DNA of 64,000 bases from Moduliflexus sp964602655 (lineage in GTDB: Bacteria > Moduliflexota > Moduliflexia > Moduliflexales > Moduliflexaceae). Of the stretch, positions 1 to 7,659 are shown piece after piece. Made by a program: the position numbers and the translations under genes. The notes under the pieces are model-generated. The model had not been told where the DNA came from. It did not search any database and saw only the letters and a list, made by a program, of their open reading frames with translations. The stretch lies in assembly GCA_964602655.1 (NCBI GenBank), contig CAZRSF010000006.1:59470-123469 (forward strand), read 5' to 3'. Positions within the stretch are counted from its first letter, which is position 1, and each line of letters opens with the position of its first letter.

Positions 1-66
1 GATTTGGCGCATGTGGACGGCGCGATGTATGAAGCCGGTACATTCCCAAGCGGCGCCTGTAACTGA
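1..66 (+). CDS. C-terminal end of an unidentified protein (partial)
   Basis: The window opens inside a reading frame whose last 21 codons end at a TGA at 64-66. The visible tail ends in GTFPSGACN. This is too short to assign a family. A strong intrinsic terminator begins 26 bases after the stop, which supports this being the real 3' end of a transcription unit. The upstream part lies outside the window. Confidence 0.5.
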   Translation, partial: DLAHVDGAMYEAGTFPSGACN

Positions 67-91
67 GATGTTGTTTCTGTTGTGAAGAACG

Positions 92-122
92 AAAAGGAGG
101 GGAAAAAATCCCCTCCTTTTTT
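92..122 (+). terminator. Intrinsic terminator
   Basis: A perfect 12-base inverted repeat (92-103 and 109-120, arm AAAAGGAGGGGA) with a 5-base A loop runs directly into a T tract. It ends the upstream unit and separates it from the gene at 161. Confidence 0.85.
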
Positions 123-160
123 GCGTTGAATGTTTGTAAAAGAATGGCAGGGCTTCAGTC

Positions 161-1759
161 ATGGATGAGAAAAATGAACAGCAGTTTGCGCGTCGGGTGT
201 TTATCGCATCGTTAGCCTATCTTGCCATGCCGTATGGAATCTTTATTCTCGGGTATTTACGATGGTATGCCGCGCTGCTCGCCCTGAGCGCACTGCTCGC
301 CGGATGCTGGCTTTCTTTTTCACGCAGTTCTGTTCAGTTTGAACAAGGCGCTGTTTCAATCACCAAAAAGCAAGGCATGGGCGTGTTGCTTGTGGCATTC
401 GCATTGCTAATAATATCTGGCGTTGGCGGCTACGGTTTTCAAGATGGCGATTGGTATAAACACGACGCGATTCTGTCTGCCTTGATTCGTCATGAATGGC
501 CGGTGGCGTACAGTTTCAAGATGCCTTCGCCCCAGGCGATAACGCATGTTCCGCTGATCTATTACACCGCGTATTATCTTCCTGCTGCGGTAATTGGAAA
601 AATTTTCGGGTGGTTTTGGGCGAATCAGGCGTTTTTTCTCTGGACGTACCTCGGCGTATGTCTGGCAATCTGCTGGTTTTTTCTTCTCGTCGGAAAATAT
701 AGAAATGGTCTGTTGGCAGTCTTTTTCGCGTTTTCAGGCTTCGACGTGATCGGTATCGCGGTCTTGCGAAAATTCTTCCTACAAGAACCGTTAAGCATTG
801 TCCACTGGTTTCATATCGAGCGTTGGGCTGGAAACTGGGAGTATCCGTCGCATATGACCTCCATTTTCTGGTCGCCGAATCAGGGGATATGCGCCTGGAT
901 CGTCAGTGGAATGGTGTTGTACGAATTCTTGTATGCCAAACAAAGACATCATCTGCTGTTTCTGCTGAGTCTGACGGTGTTCTGGTCGCCCTTTGTGACA
1001 TTAGGATTCCTTCCATTTTTAGTCGGCGAATTGTTATTCGAACAGCAGCCGTTTCTTCGAAAAGTTCGCGCCTATTTCTCGATGAGCGCGCTCTGCGGGC
1101 TGGTGTTGATTCTGGTGTTCGGACTCTTTTATGCGTCGAAATTTTACCCGTCTCCGGTGCCTTTTTCCCCAGTAGAACAGGGAACGATTTTTTCTTCGCC
1201 AGCCTTTCCAGGTCTGTTCTGGTACGAAACATTGGCATTGCTTGTCCTGTTCTGTGTGCTTGAATACGGCGTGTTTGCGCTGTTGATTCGGCAAAGTCGT
1301 CTTCCGTTGAATCCGATAGAGCGACGCATATTCTGGGTGTCTGTCGGGGTCTTGAGCCTCCTCCCATTTTTTCGGTACGGCTTTTGGAATGATTTGGTGA
1401 TGCGCGTCTCGCTTCCGTCCCTTTTCTTTATTGCGGTGTTTCTTGCGCGCGCCTTATACGCTGTCACCACGTCAGCGAGAATGCGCGGATTGATCGTGGC
1501 CGCGCTCGTTATTGGGGCGCTGAATGTCGTCGTGGAGGTCAAGCGGCATGTTGTCGAAACATATCGGACGGGAACGCTGTATACGCTGCCCAGTCTCGAA
1601 GTGTTGTACGATATTCCTGATACGAAGATGATTCCGTCGTTTTTTACGCAATATATCGGCAGCGCGGAGAGTCCGTTTTTTACATATCTGGCAAAACCGC
1701 CTATGCCGTCTCCTCCCAACGAAATCCTCTCGGTGACAACGACAGAAAGGAAACCGTAA
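161..1759 (+). CDS. Polytopic membrane protein, GT-C glycosyltransferase-like
   Basis: This 532-residue protein has about a dozen hydrophobic segments spread over its length. An acidic/aromatic loop (GDWYKHDAIL, about residues 95-104) follows the second or third segment. GT-C lipid-linked sugar transferases place their catalytic Asp in such a loop, so a role in envelope glycan assembly is inferred and not proven. The stop overlaps the start of the YfhO-type gene by one base (TAATG), which indicates translational coupling. No strong Shine-Dalgarno is visible before the ATG. I do not recognise a specific family. It could be a transporter or polymerase instead. Confidence 0.6.
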   Translation: MDEKNEQQFARRVFIASLAYLAMPYGIFILGYLRWYAALLALSALLAGCWLSFSRSSVQFEQGAVSITKKQGMGVLLVAFALLIISGVGGYGFQDGDWYKHDAILSALIRHEWPVAYSFKMPSPQAITHVPLIYYTAYYLPAAVIGKIFGWFWANQAFFLWTYLGVCLAICWFFLLVGKYRNGLLAVFFAFSGFDVIGIAVLRKFFLQEPLSIVHWFHIERWAGNWEYPSHMTSIFWSPNQGICAWIVSGMVLYEFLYAKQRHHLLFLLSLTVFWSPFVTLGFLPFLVGELLFEQQPFLRKVRAYFSMSALCGLVLILVFGLFYASKFYPSPVPFSPVEQGTIFSSPAFPGLFWYETLALLVLFCVLEYGVFALLIRQSRLPLNPIERRIFWVSVGVLSLLPFFRYGFWNDLVMRVSLPSLFFIAVFLARALYAVTTSARMRGLIVAALVIGALNVVVEVKRHVVETYRTGTLYTLPSLEVLYDIPDTKMIPSFFTQYIGSAESPFFTYLAKPPMPSPPNEILSVTTTERKP

Positions 1760-4227
1760 TGGCTCGACCAGGCATCAAAACGATTCTCAAAGAAAAAGAA
1801 TGGTGGGGATTGGTCGGGATGTGGCTGCTGTATTGCTATCGCCCTCTCTTTTTAAACGAGACCTTTTTTTTTCGCGATCTCTGCTATATTTCCTTTCCCA
1901 AACGAAAGCATCTGCTGGAATTGATCATGTCGGGTCAATTCCCGCTCTGGGATCCCTACCTGCATGGCGGCCATCCCTTTTTTGCGGCGATTGTGAATGC
2001 CGTCTTTTATCCGACGACAGTTCTGTATCTGTTTCTTCCATTAGTCAAAGCGTTTAATGTGGCGATTGTGCTCGATTTTCTCGGTTGCTCGCTGTTTGCC
2101 TATTTCTGCGGTCGCATTCTCGGTTTGCGGCGCATCTCGAGCGTGATTGTCGGCGTGATCTATGGCTGTTGCGGAAATATCCTTTCCCTTGGCGATCAAC
2201 TCCGTTTCTTCGGCATGACGCAGATGCCGTTACTGTTGGCAGGCTGGCATCTTTTTCTGACGGAACGCAAACGACGATGGTTCGCGCTGACGGTTCTGGT
2301 GGGCATGGCGCAGGTGTTGCGCGGCGCGCCGGAAGTCAATGTGATGAGCCTGCTTTTTCTGTTGGGATGGTCGTTCGTGTTTCCGTTTCCGATAGCGCGT
2401 TCCAAGAGAATCGTCGCCTGGCTGCTGCTTGGCGCGTGTATTCTTGGCCTCTCCGCATTTCAAATCGTCCCCACCATCGAGGCGATTACTCAATCGTCGC
2501 GCGGCGGCGCAGGCGTCCAGTATGGCATTTTTACGCAATGGTCGTTGCATCCGCGCGTGCTGCCGGAATTGATCTTCCCCGAATTTCGAGGCTATACCGA
2601 CCGGCTGCCGTACAATGTCAATTTTTGGGGCGGGGATATTGGCGATAAAGGCTACCCGTATTTTTTAAGCCTCTATTTCGGCTGCGTGACGCTGGCGCTG
2701 GCGACGCTCGGCGCATTGGGGCATTCTTCCGATCACCGTCTGCCTGCGAGAGCGAGAGGATTTCTCTGCGGAACGATTCTGCTGGCATTTTTCTTAGCTT
2801 TCGGGCGGTTTCTGCCGACATTCGAATGGTTGTATCATGCGATTCCGCTGATTCGCATTTTCCGGTATCCGATCAAATTTTTGCTGGCCGCGATTTTTCC
2901 GATAGCTCTGCTTGCCGGGTATGGCGCAGAGCATGTCTGTTCGGAAGAGATGGCTCTTGCCTTCGTTAAGCGGGGATCGAAACGGTTGTCCGCCGTATTA
3001 TGGGGGATAGCTGTCGCGCTCGGAATGATGACGTTCGCGTTTTGGCAGATCGAGCCTGTCGCCAATGCGTTACAGCGCTTTTTTTTCAAGAAAACCGGAG
3101 CGCTCATTCATCAAGGCGTGACGGATTCGCTCATGCATGCGTCCGGGATATGGCTGTTATTTACGTTGCTCTATCATTTGGCGATAACCCGGCGAAGACG
3201 CTGGCATCAATGGGCGCTTGCCGGAATTGTCATGCTCGATTTGCTTGTCGCCGGAAAGCGAGTGAATCCTGTCGCGCCAGCCGCGTTTTTCACGGATGAA
3301 CCGCCGGTCGTCGCGCTCGTTCGCGAGCATATCGGCGATGGCAAGCTATTTCGCACGGAAGACCCGCTGCCGCAGATGTTCTATATTACGCCGGATGAAA
3401 AATTTCCCGTGCCGCCGGATCATATCATGTGGCTCTATCGCTGGCAATTAGAGGTCTTGCGGATGTATTCAGCCGGGATGTATAATATTCCGGTCATCTT
3501 TCATGACGATTACGATCTGTTTGCGCAAGTGCGCTTAGTCACGCTCAAAGAATTGCTCGCCTCGCTTCCCTGGCCTCAGCGCTTGCCGCTGCTTTCGGCC
3601 AGTGGCGTGTCGCTGATTCTTTCGGCGGAAAATATCCGAATTTCCGGCGCGCAAAAGGTCGCAACCATTCCGAATCTGAGCGATACGCCCGTGCATCTGT
3701 ATCAATTGAAAGACGCGGCTTCCCGCGCCAGGATTGCGCCCTTGTGGAAAATGGCCGCATCGGATAAGGAGGCGTTAGACTTGATGTTGCGACCGGACTA
3801 CGATCCTCGCCTGCATGTCGTGTTGCAAACGCCCTCGCCTGAGCTTTTTGCGTTGCCCTGGTCACGAGGACTTCAAGCCGCCGATGCGGTGAAAAAAGAA
3901 CCGCGACCGTGTGCGCAACCGCTGCAAGCAACGGTGGTGACAACAGAAAAAAAGAACAATTCCACGTCATACGAAGTCTCGTCGAATTGCGACGGCTATC
4001 TTGTCTTTTCGGAACAATATTATCCCGGCTGGCATGTCAAGATTGATGGGATCGCTCAGCCTATTCTGCGAGCAAATTACGCGTTTTCAGCGGTTTTACT
4101 TGACGCCGGAAAGCACGATGTTGTCCGTTACTATCTGCCTGATTCTTTCCTGATTGGGATCGTAATTTCAGCGTTAACCGCAGGAGTGTTGTGTGTGATC
4201 GCGTCGCTGAAATCGGAAATCGTCTGA
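1759..4227 (+). CDS. YfhO-family membrane protein (copy 1)
   Basis: This 822-residue protein shows the YfhO family signature. An N-terminal hydrophobic segment is followed by ETFFFRDL, a conserved loop with FPLWDPY and GGHPFFA, about a dozen membrane segments, and a C-terminal extracytoplasmic beta domain with YYPGWHVKIDG and ILRANYAFSAV. Family members (Bacillus YfhO) are GT-C-like and are linked to glycosylation of envelope polymers. The substrate here is unknown. The gene is coupled to the GT-C-like gene before it, and the spermidine-synthase-like gene follows 48 bases after the stop. It is one of four paralogs in the window. A run of nine T at 1864-1872 encodes the FFF of the signature and could slip. 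Confidence 0.8.
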   Translation: MARPGIKTILKEKEWWGLVGMWLLYCYRPLFLNETFFFRDLCYISFPKRKHLLELIMSGQFPLWDPYLHGGHPFFAAIVNAVFYPTTVLYLFLPLVKAFNVAIVLDFLGCSLFAYFCGRILGLRRISSVIVGVIYGCCGNILSLGDQLRFFGMTQMPLLLAGWHLFLTERKRRWFALTVLVGMAQVLRGAPEVNVMSLLFLLGWSFVFPFPIARSKRIVAWLLLGACILGLSAFQIVPTIEAITQSSRGGAGVQYGIFTQWSLHPRVLPELIFPEFRGYTDRLPYNVNFWGGDIGDKGYPYFLSLYFGCVTLALATLGALGHSSDHRLPARARGFLCGTILLAFFLAFGRFLPTFEWLYHAIPLIRIFRYPIKFLLAAIFPIALLAGYGAEHVCSEEMALAFVKRGSKRLSAVLWGIAVALGMMTFAFWQIEPVANALQRFFFKKTGALIHQGVTDSLMHASGIWLLFTLLYHLAITRRRRWHQWALAGIVMLDLLVAGKRVNPVAPAAFFTDEPPVVALVREHIGDGKLFRTEDPLPQMFYITPDEKFPVPPDHIMWLYRWQLEVLRMYSAGMYNIPVIFHDDYDLFAQVRLVTLKELLASLPWPQRLPLLSASGVSLILSAENIRISGAQKVATIPNLSDTPVHLYQLKDAASRARIAPLWKMAASDKEALDLMLRPDYDPRLHVVLQTPSPELFALPWSRGLQAADAVKKEPRPCAQPLQATVVTTEKKNNSTSYEVSSNCDGYLVFSEQYYPGWHVKIDGIAQPILRANYAFSAVLLDAGKHDVVRYYLPDSFLIGIVISALTAGVLCVIASLKSEIV

Positions 4228-4275
4228 GTATTGTCTTGTAAGCGTCCTTGTTTGCTTAACAGAGGAGAATATCGC

Positions 4276-6879
4276 ATGAAAGAACATGTTCGAAACGCGG
4301 TGATTGCCAAAGTCTTGTTTTTGTTTTCAGGTCTGATTTCGTTGACGTTTCAAATCATCTGGCTGAAAAAACTTGTCCTGGTTTTCGGGAATACCGTCTG
4401 GGCGGTCAGTACGTTAGTGACGACGTTCATGGCAGGGTTGGCGCTCGGAAGCTGGCTTTTGGGGCGCGTTGCCGACCGCGTCAAACAGCCGCTACGGTGG
4501 TATGGCGTCTTAGAAGGCGCAATCGGCGCGTATGGCCTGATCACGCCGCTGCTGTTTACATTGCTGGCAAAAGCCTACATTCCGCTTTACGCCTTGAGCG
4601 GCGGAGATAATTGGGCGATGGGCTTGTGCAAATTCGGACTCGGTTTTCTTGTCTTGTTTCCGCCGACGATTTGCATGGGAGGCACATTGCCGTTGTTGGC
4701 CGCGCATTTCACGCGATCTGCCGACAACACCGGAAAGGACATCGGCGGTTTATATGCCATCAATACGTTTGGCGCCGTATTGGGAACATGTCTGACAGGA
4801 TTTTTTCTGATTCCATTTTGGGGCGTCACGCCGACATTATGGCTGGCGGTTGCCTCTGGAATCGGCGTATTCCTCGTCTGTCTCGCGATCACGCAGCATT
4901 CGCCCGCACCGAAAACGCAGCCCTCGGAGACGCGGACAACGACCAGTTCTCACGGCAAAAATGCCTCATGGATGCTCTGGGTGTATTTAGTCTGCGGCTT
5001 TGCAGCGTTAGCGTATGAGATGCTCTGGAATCGGATTCTTGTGCTTCACCTTGGCAGCAGCGTGTATGCCTATAGCGTGATGTTGGCAATCTATCTGCTT
5101 GGCGTCACGGTTGGCGCAGCCATCATGAGTTCCGTTCTGCACAAAATACGGCGACCCCGTCTGCTATTCGCCATGTTGCAGGGAGGCATCGCGCTCGATG
5201 TGATTCTGACAATTCTGCAATTCGGCGGCTTTGCTGAAAGCCTTGGCTCCTTATATAACGTTGTGTCAGAAGGCAGTCATGCGGCGTATCTGATATTTTT
5301 GATGCTTGGGGTTGCCCAGGTGTTATTGATTCCGACGCTTCTGTTCGGGGCAAGTTTCCCGTTAGCTGTCCATCTGTTTGTCACGCGCGACACATCGGTC
5401 GGCAAAGATACGGGGACGCTGTACATGTTCAATACCATCGGGAATATTCTTGGCTCGTTTTTGACGGGATTCGCGCTGCTCCCATTGCTCGGCGCGCAGC
5501 ACAGCTTGCTTGTCGTCGGGTCGCTCAGCCTGTTTGTCGCGGTGTTCATGTTCTCGAAATCAGAGCTGCCCACCGCGAAAAAATGGGGGATCGCGGCAGT
5601 GTTGATTCCTGCGTTTTATGGCGGGTATGCGCTCCTGACCTCTCCGAATCAGGTGATTTTGACGGCGGGAGTGTTTCTGAATGACGGTCTGAATACTGTA
5701 AAACTCCTGTCGGTCGAAGAAGATGTGTATGCGACAGTCACCGTCGAAGAACACAGTCAAGTGCGGGGCGATTGGCGGCAGTTGAGTTTGAATGGCACGA
5801 ATGTCGCTGGCACGTCGAGCGAACTCTTCTCGATTCAGAAATTACAAGGACATTTGCCATTATTACTCCATAAAAACCCGAAAAGCGTTCTGCATATCGG
5901 CTTTGGCAGCGGCGGAACGGCATGGGCGGTCTCGCGTTATCCGGTCGAAAAAATTACGATTGCGGAAATCAGCAAAAGCGTGATTCAGAAAGCGTCGGAG
6001 TATTTTTTAGACGTGAATCATGGTGTCTTGCAAGACCCGCGCGTGAAGGTCGTCTTCACGGATGGAAGAAATCATGTGCTGGCGACGCGGGAAAAATACG
6101 ACGTGATTTTGTCCGATTCGATTCACCCGCGTTTCAGCGGCAATGGCAGCCTGTACACTTACGAATATTATCAATTGCTGAAACAACGTCTGAAGCCCGG
6201 CGGTGTGGTCTCGCAATGGCTGCCGTTTTACAGTCTGACGCCGGAAAATTTCAAGATGATTATCAAAAGTTTTTATGAGGTGTTTCCGAATACGACGGTC
6301 TGGTATCCCAATAGCACGATTAATGAATATGTGATTGTCATCGGCAAGCTTGATGATCCGCTCATTGATTATCCCACAATGGAAGCCGGACTGCGCCGCC
6401 CTGACGTTCAGGCCGATTTACGGGAGATAGATACGGCCACGCCGTATAAGTTATTGGATTATTTTCTGTTTGCCAATGAACAGGTCGGCGAATTCGTCAA
6501 AGACGTTCCGCTGCATACCGATGATAACATGGCCGTCGAGTATATTTCCGGCAGAAGTCTCAATCGCAAGCAAAGCAGCTTTCAGAGCCTGAAAAATTTA
6601 GTCGCGGCGCGGACATCGGTCATTCCCTCTCTGGAGAATCTGGATAGGGCGGCGGCAGCGCCGCGAGAAACAATCGAAGCCACGCTCCGCAAATATGAAA
6701 CGGCCACGACGCGAAATCTGCGCGGGCAATTGTTCTTTTGGGAAGGAAAGAGAGCAGACGCCTTTCAACTGTTCGAAATCGTAAGGCAACTGAATCCTGA
6801 CGATCTGGAACCGGTCGAATATTTCGGCGCATCGTATCAGAAGCCGTTTTTGAGTCAGGCTGATTTGGGGCAGGAATAA
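4276..6879 (+). CDS. Membrane-fused spermidine synthase-like protein
   Basis: The 867-residue product has two parts. Residues about 1-490 contain around fourteen membrane segments in two similar halves. The C-terminal part (about 500-780) is a spermidine-synthase-type Rossmann domain with HIGFGSGGT at about 540, an acidic AEIS strand end, and a VILSDSIHP loop. Such fusions are widespread. Polyamine aminopropyl transfer is the family reaction, but the active-site acids are not obviously all conserved, so the substrate is uncertain. The last 90 residues have a helical, TPR-like character. I chose the ATG at 4276 because AGAGGAG lies just upstream. An in-frame TTG at 4231 is less likely. It probably shares a transcript with the two membrane genes before it. 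Confidence 0.75.
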   Translation: MKEHVRNAVIAKVLFLFSGLISLTFQIIWLKKLVLVFGNTVWAVSTLVTTFMAGLALGSWLLGRVADRVKQPLRWYGVLEGAIGAYGLITPLLFTLLAKAYIPLYALSGGDNWAMGLCKFGLGFLVLFPPTICMGGTLPLLAAHFTRSADNTGKDIGGLYAINTFGAVLGTCLTGFFLIPFWGVTPTLWLAVASGIGVFLVCLAITQHSPAPKTQPSETRTTTSSHGKNASWMLWVYLVCGFAALAYEMLWNRILVLHLGSSVYAYSVMLAIYLLGVTVGAAIMSSVLHKIRRPRLLFAMLQGGIALDVILTILQFGGFAESLGSLYNVVSEGSHAAYLIFLMLGVAQVLLIPTLLFGASFPLAVHLFVTRDTSVGKDTGTLYMFNTIGNILGSFLTGFALLPLLGAQHSLLVVGSLSLFVAVFMFSKSELPTAKKWGIAAVLIPAFYGGYALLTSPNQVILTAGVFLNDGLNTVKLLSVEEDVYATVTVEEHSQVRGDWRQLSLNGTNVAGTSSELFSIQKLQGHLPLLLHKNPKSVLHIGFGSGGTAWAVSRYPVEKITIAEISKSVIQKASEYFLDVNHGVLQDPRVKVVFTDGRNHVLATREKYDVILSDSIHPRFSGNGSLYTYEYYQLLKQRLKPGGVVSQWLPFYSLTPENFKMIIKSFYEVFPNTTVWYPNSTINEYVIVIGKLDDPLIDYPTMEAGLRRPDVQADLREIDTATPYKLLDYFLFANEQVGEFVKDVPLHTDDNMAVEYISGRSLNRKQSSFQSLKNLVAARTSVIPSLENLDRAAAAPRETIEATLRKYETATTRNLRGQLFFWEGKRADAFQLFEIVRQLNPDDLEPVEYFGASYQKPFLSQADLGQE

Positions 6880-7002
6880 CAATGTCATGCCAGGATGATT
6901 GTCTGTCGAATCATATTTTTTCTTGACATGAGTTGCTGATGAGAGGCTGTTATTTATCTCAACATTGTATGCTACAGCATTATTCATAATTGCTGACGCT
7001 GT

Positions 7003-7060
7003 AAAAGGAGTGCAAACGCGCGGCTTTTGCTGTCAAAGCTGCGCGTTGAGACTCCTTTTT
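7003..7060 (+). terminator. Long hairpin terminator
   Basis: Outer arms AAAAGGAGT (7003-7011) and ACTCCTTTT flank an inner pairing of AACGCGC with GCGCGTT, and the 3' arm ends in five T. It lies in the 271-base gap after the spermidine-synthase-like gene, 91 bases before YqeY. Nothing else coding was seen in that gap. Confidence 0.65.
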
Positions 7061-7108
7061 CACGCTCGATGGCAATACCGATTGCCTTCGAATAGATCGT
7101 AAATCGTA

Positions 7109-7130
7109 GGGCGAAACTGTTGTTTCGCCC
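7109..7130. repeat. Short palindrome, GGGCGAAAC family
   Basis: GGGCGAAAC and GTTTCGCCC (9-base perfect arms) flank a 4-base loop, 20 bases before the yqeY start. Related copies lie at 7621-7639 (one mismatch) and 47851-47869. It is a dispersed palindromic unit. Here it would form a hairpin in the yqeY leader. Confidence 0.6.
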
Positions 7131-7150
7131 TCGTCGAAAAGAGGTTCGAT

Positions 7151-7597
7151 ATGACATTGAAAGAACGTTTGACCGAAGACATGAAAAGTGCGATGAAACA
7201 GAAAGAAGAGTCGCGTTTAGCCGCAATTCGCCAGATTAGGGGCGCAGTGAAAAATAAAGAAATCGAATTGATGCGCGAATTGGCGGACGAAGATATATTC
7301 AAAGTGATTGGCACGCTGATCAAGCAACATAAAGAATCCATCGAGATGTTCGAAAAAGGCGGACGCGCCGAGCTTCTGGCAAAAGAACAAGCGGAAATGG
7401 CCGTGTTGGAATCGTATGCGCCCCAGCAAATGAGCGAAGACGAGGTGCGGGCGTTGGTGCGCGAGGCAATTCAGGCGGTTGGCGCGACCTCCGCCAAGGA
7501 GATTGGGGCTGTCATGAAATATATTATGCCGAAAACGCAAGGCCGTGCCGATGGCAAGCTGATCAAGCAATTCGTTCAAGAAGCGCTGCCTGTGTAG
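7151..7597 (+). CDS. yqeY: GatB/YqeY domain protein
   Basis: This 148-residue protein matches the YqeY family over its whole length. It starts with TLKERLTEDMKSAMKQKE, then has an all-helical middle with RLAAIRQIRGAVKNKEIE, and ends with a C-terminal part containing GAVMKYIMPKTQGRADGKLI. The family resembles the tRNA-binding tail of the GatB amidotransferase subunit, and its cellular role is poorly defined. AAAAGAGG precedes the ATG at good spacing. It sits just ahead of mutS2, which suggests a housekeeping operon. Confidence 0.9.
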   Translation: MTLKERLTEDMKSAMKQKEESRLAAIRQIRGAVKNKEIELMRELADEDIFKVIGTLIKQHKESIEMFEKGGRAELLAKEQAEMAVLESYAPQQMSEDEVRALVREAIQAVGATSAKEIGAVMKYIMPKTQGRADGKLIKQFVQEALPV

Positions 7598-7620
7598 ATG
7601 CAACAAGACGAATGGCGTAT

Positions 7621-7639
7621 GGCGAAACGCAGTTTCGGC
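7621..7639. repeat. Degenerate copy of the GGGCGAAAC palindrome
   Basis: GGCGAAAC, a 3-base spacer, then GTTTCGGC (one mismatch). It lies between yqeY and mutS2. It accounts for the spurious in-frame N-terminal extension of mutS2 that begins at 7612. Confidence 0.45.
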
Positions 7640-7659
7640 GTAACAAAAAGTGTAAAATT

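Noticed and set aside
1144..1719. 191-codon minus-strand frame inside the GT-C-like gene
   Set aside because: It is in the shadow of a clear membrane protein and has no family features.
6923..6954. TTGACA promoter before yqeY
   Set aside because: No -10 at acceptable spacing, and a terminator-like hairpin lies between it and the gene.
7612..7659. In-frame upstream extension of MutS2
   Set aside because: The 16 codons overlap the palindromic repeat at 7621. The family start MEQLTER lies at 7660.
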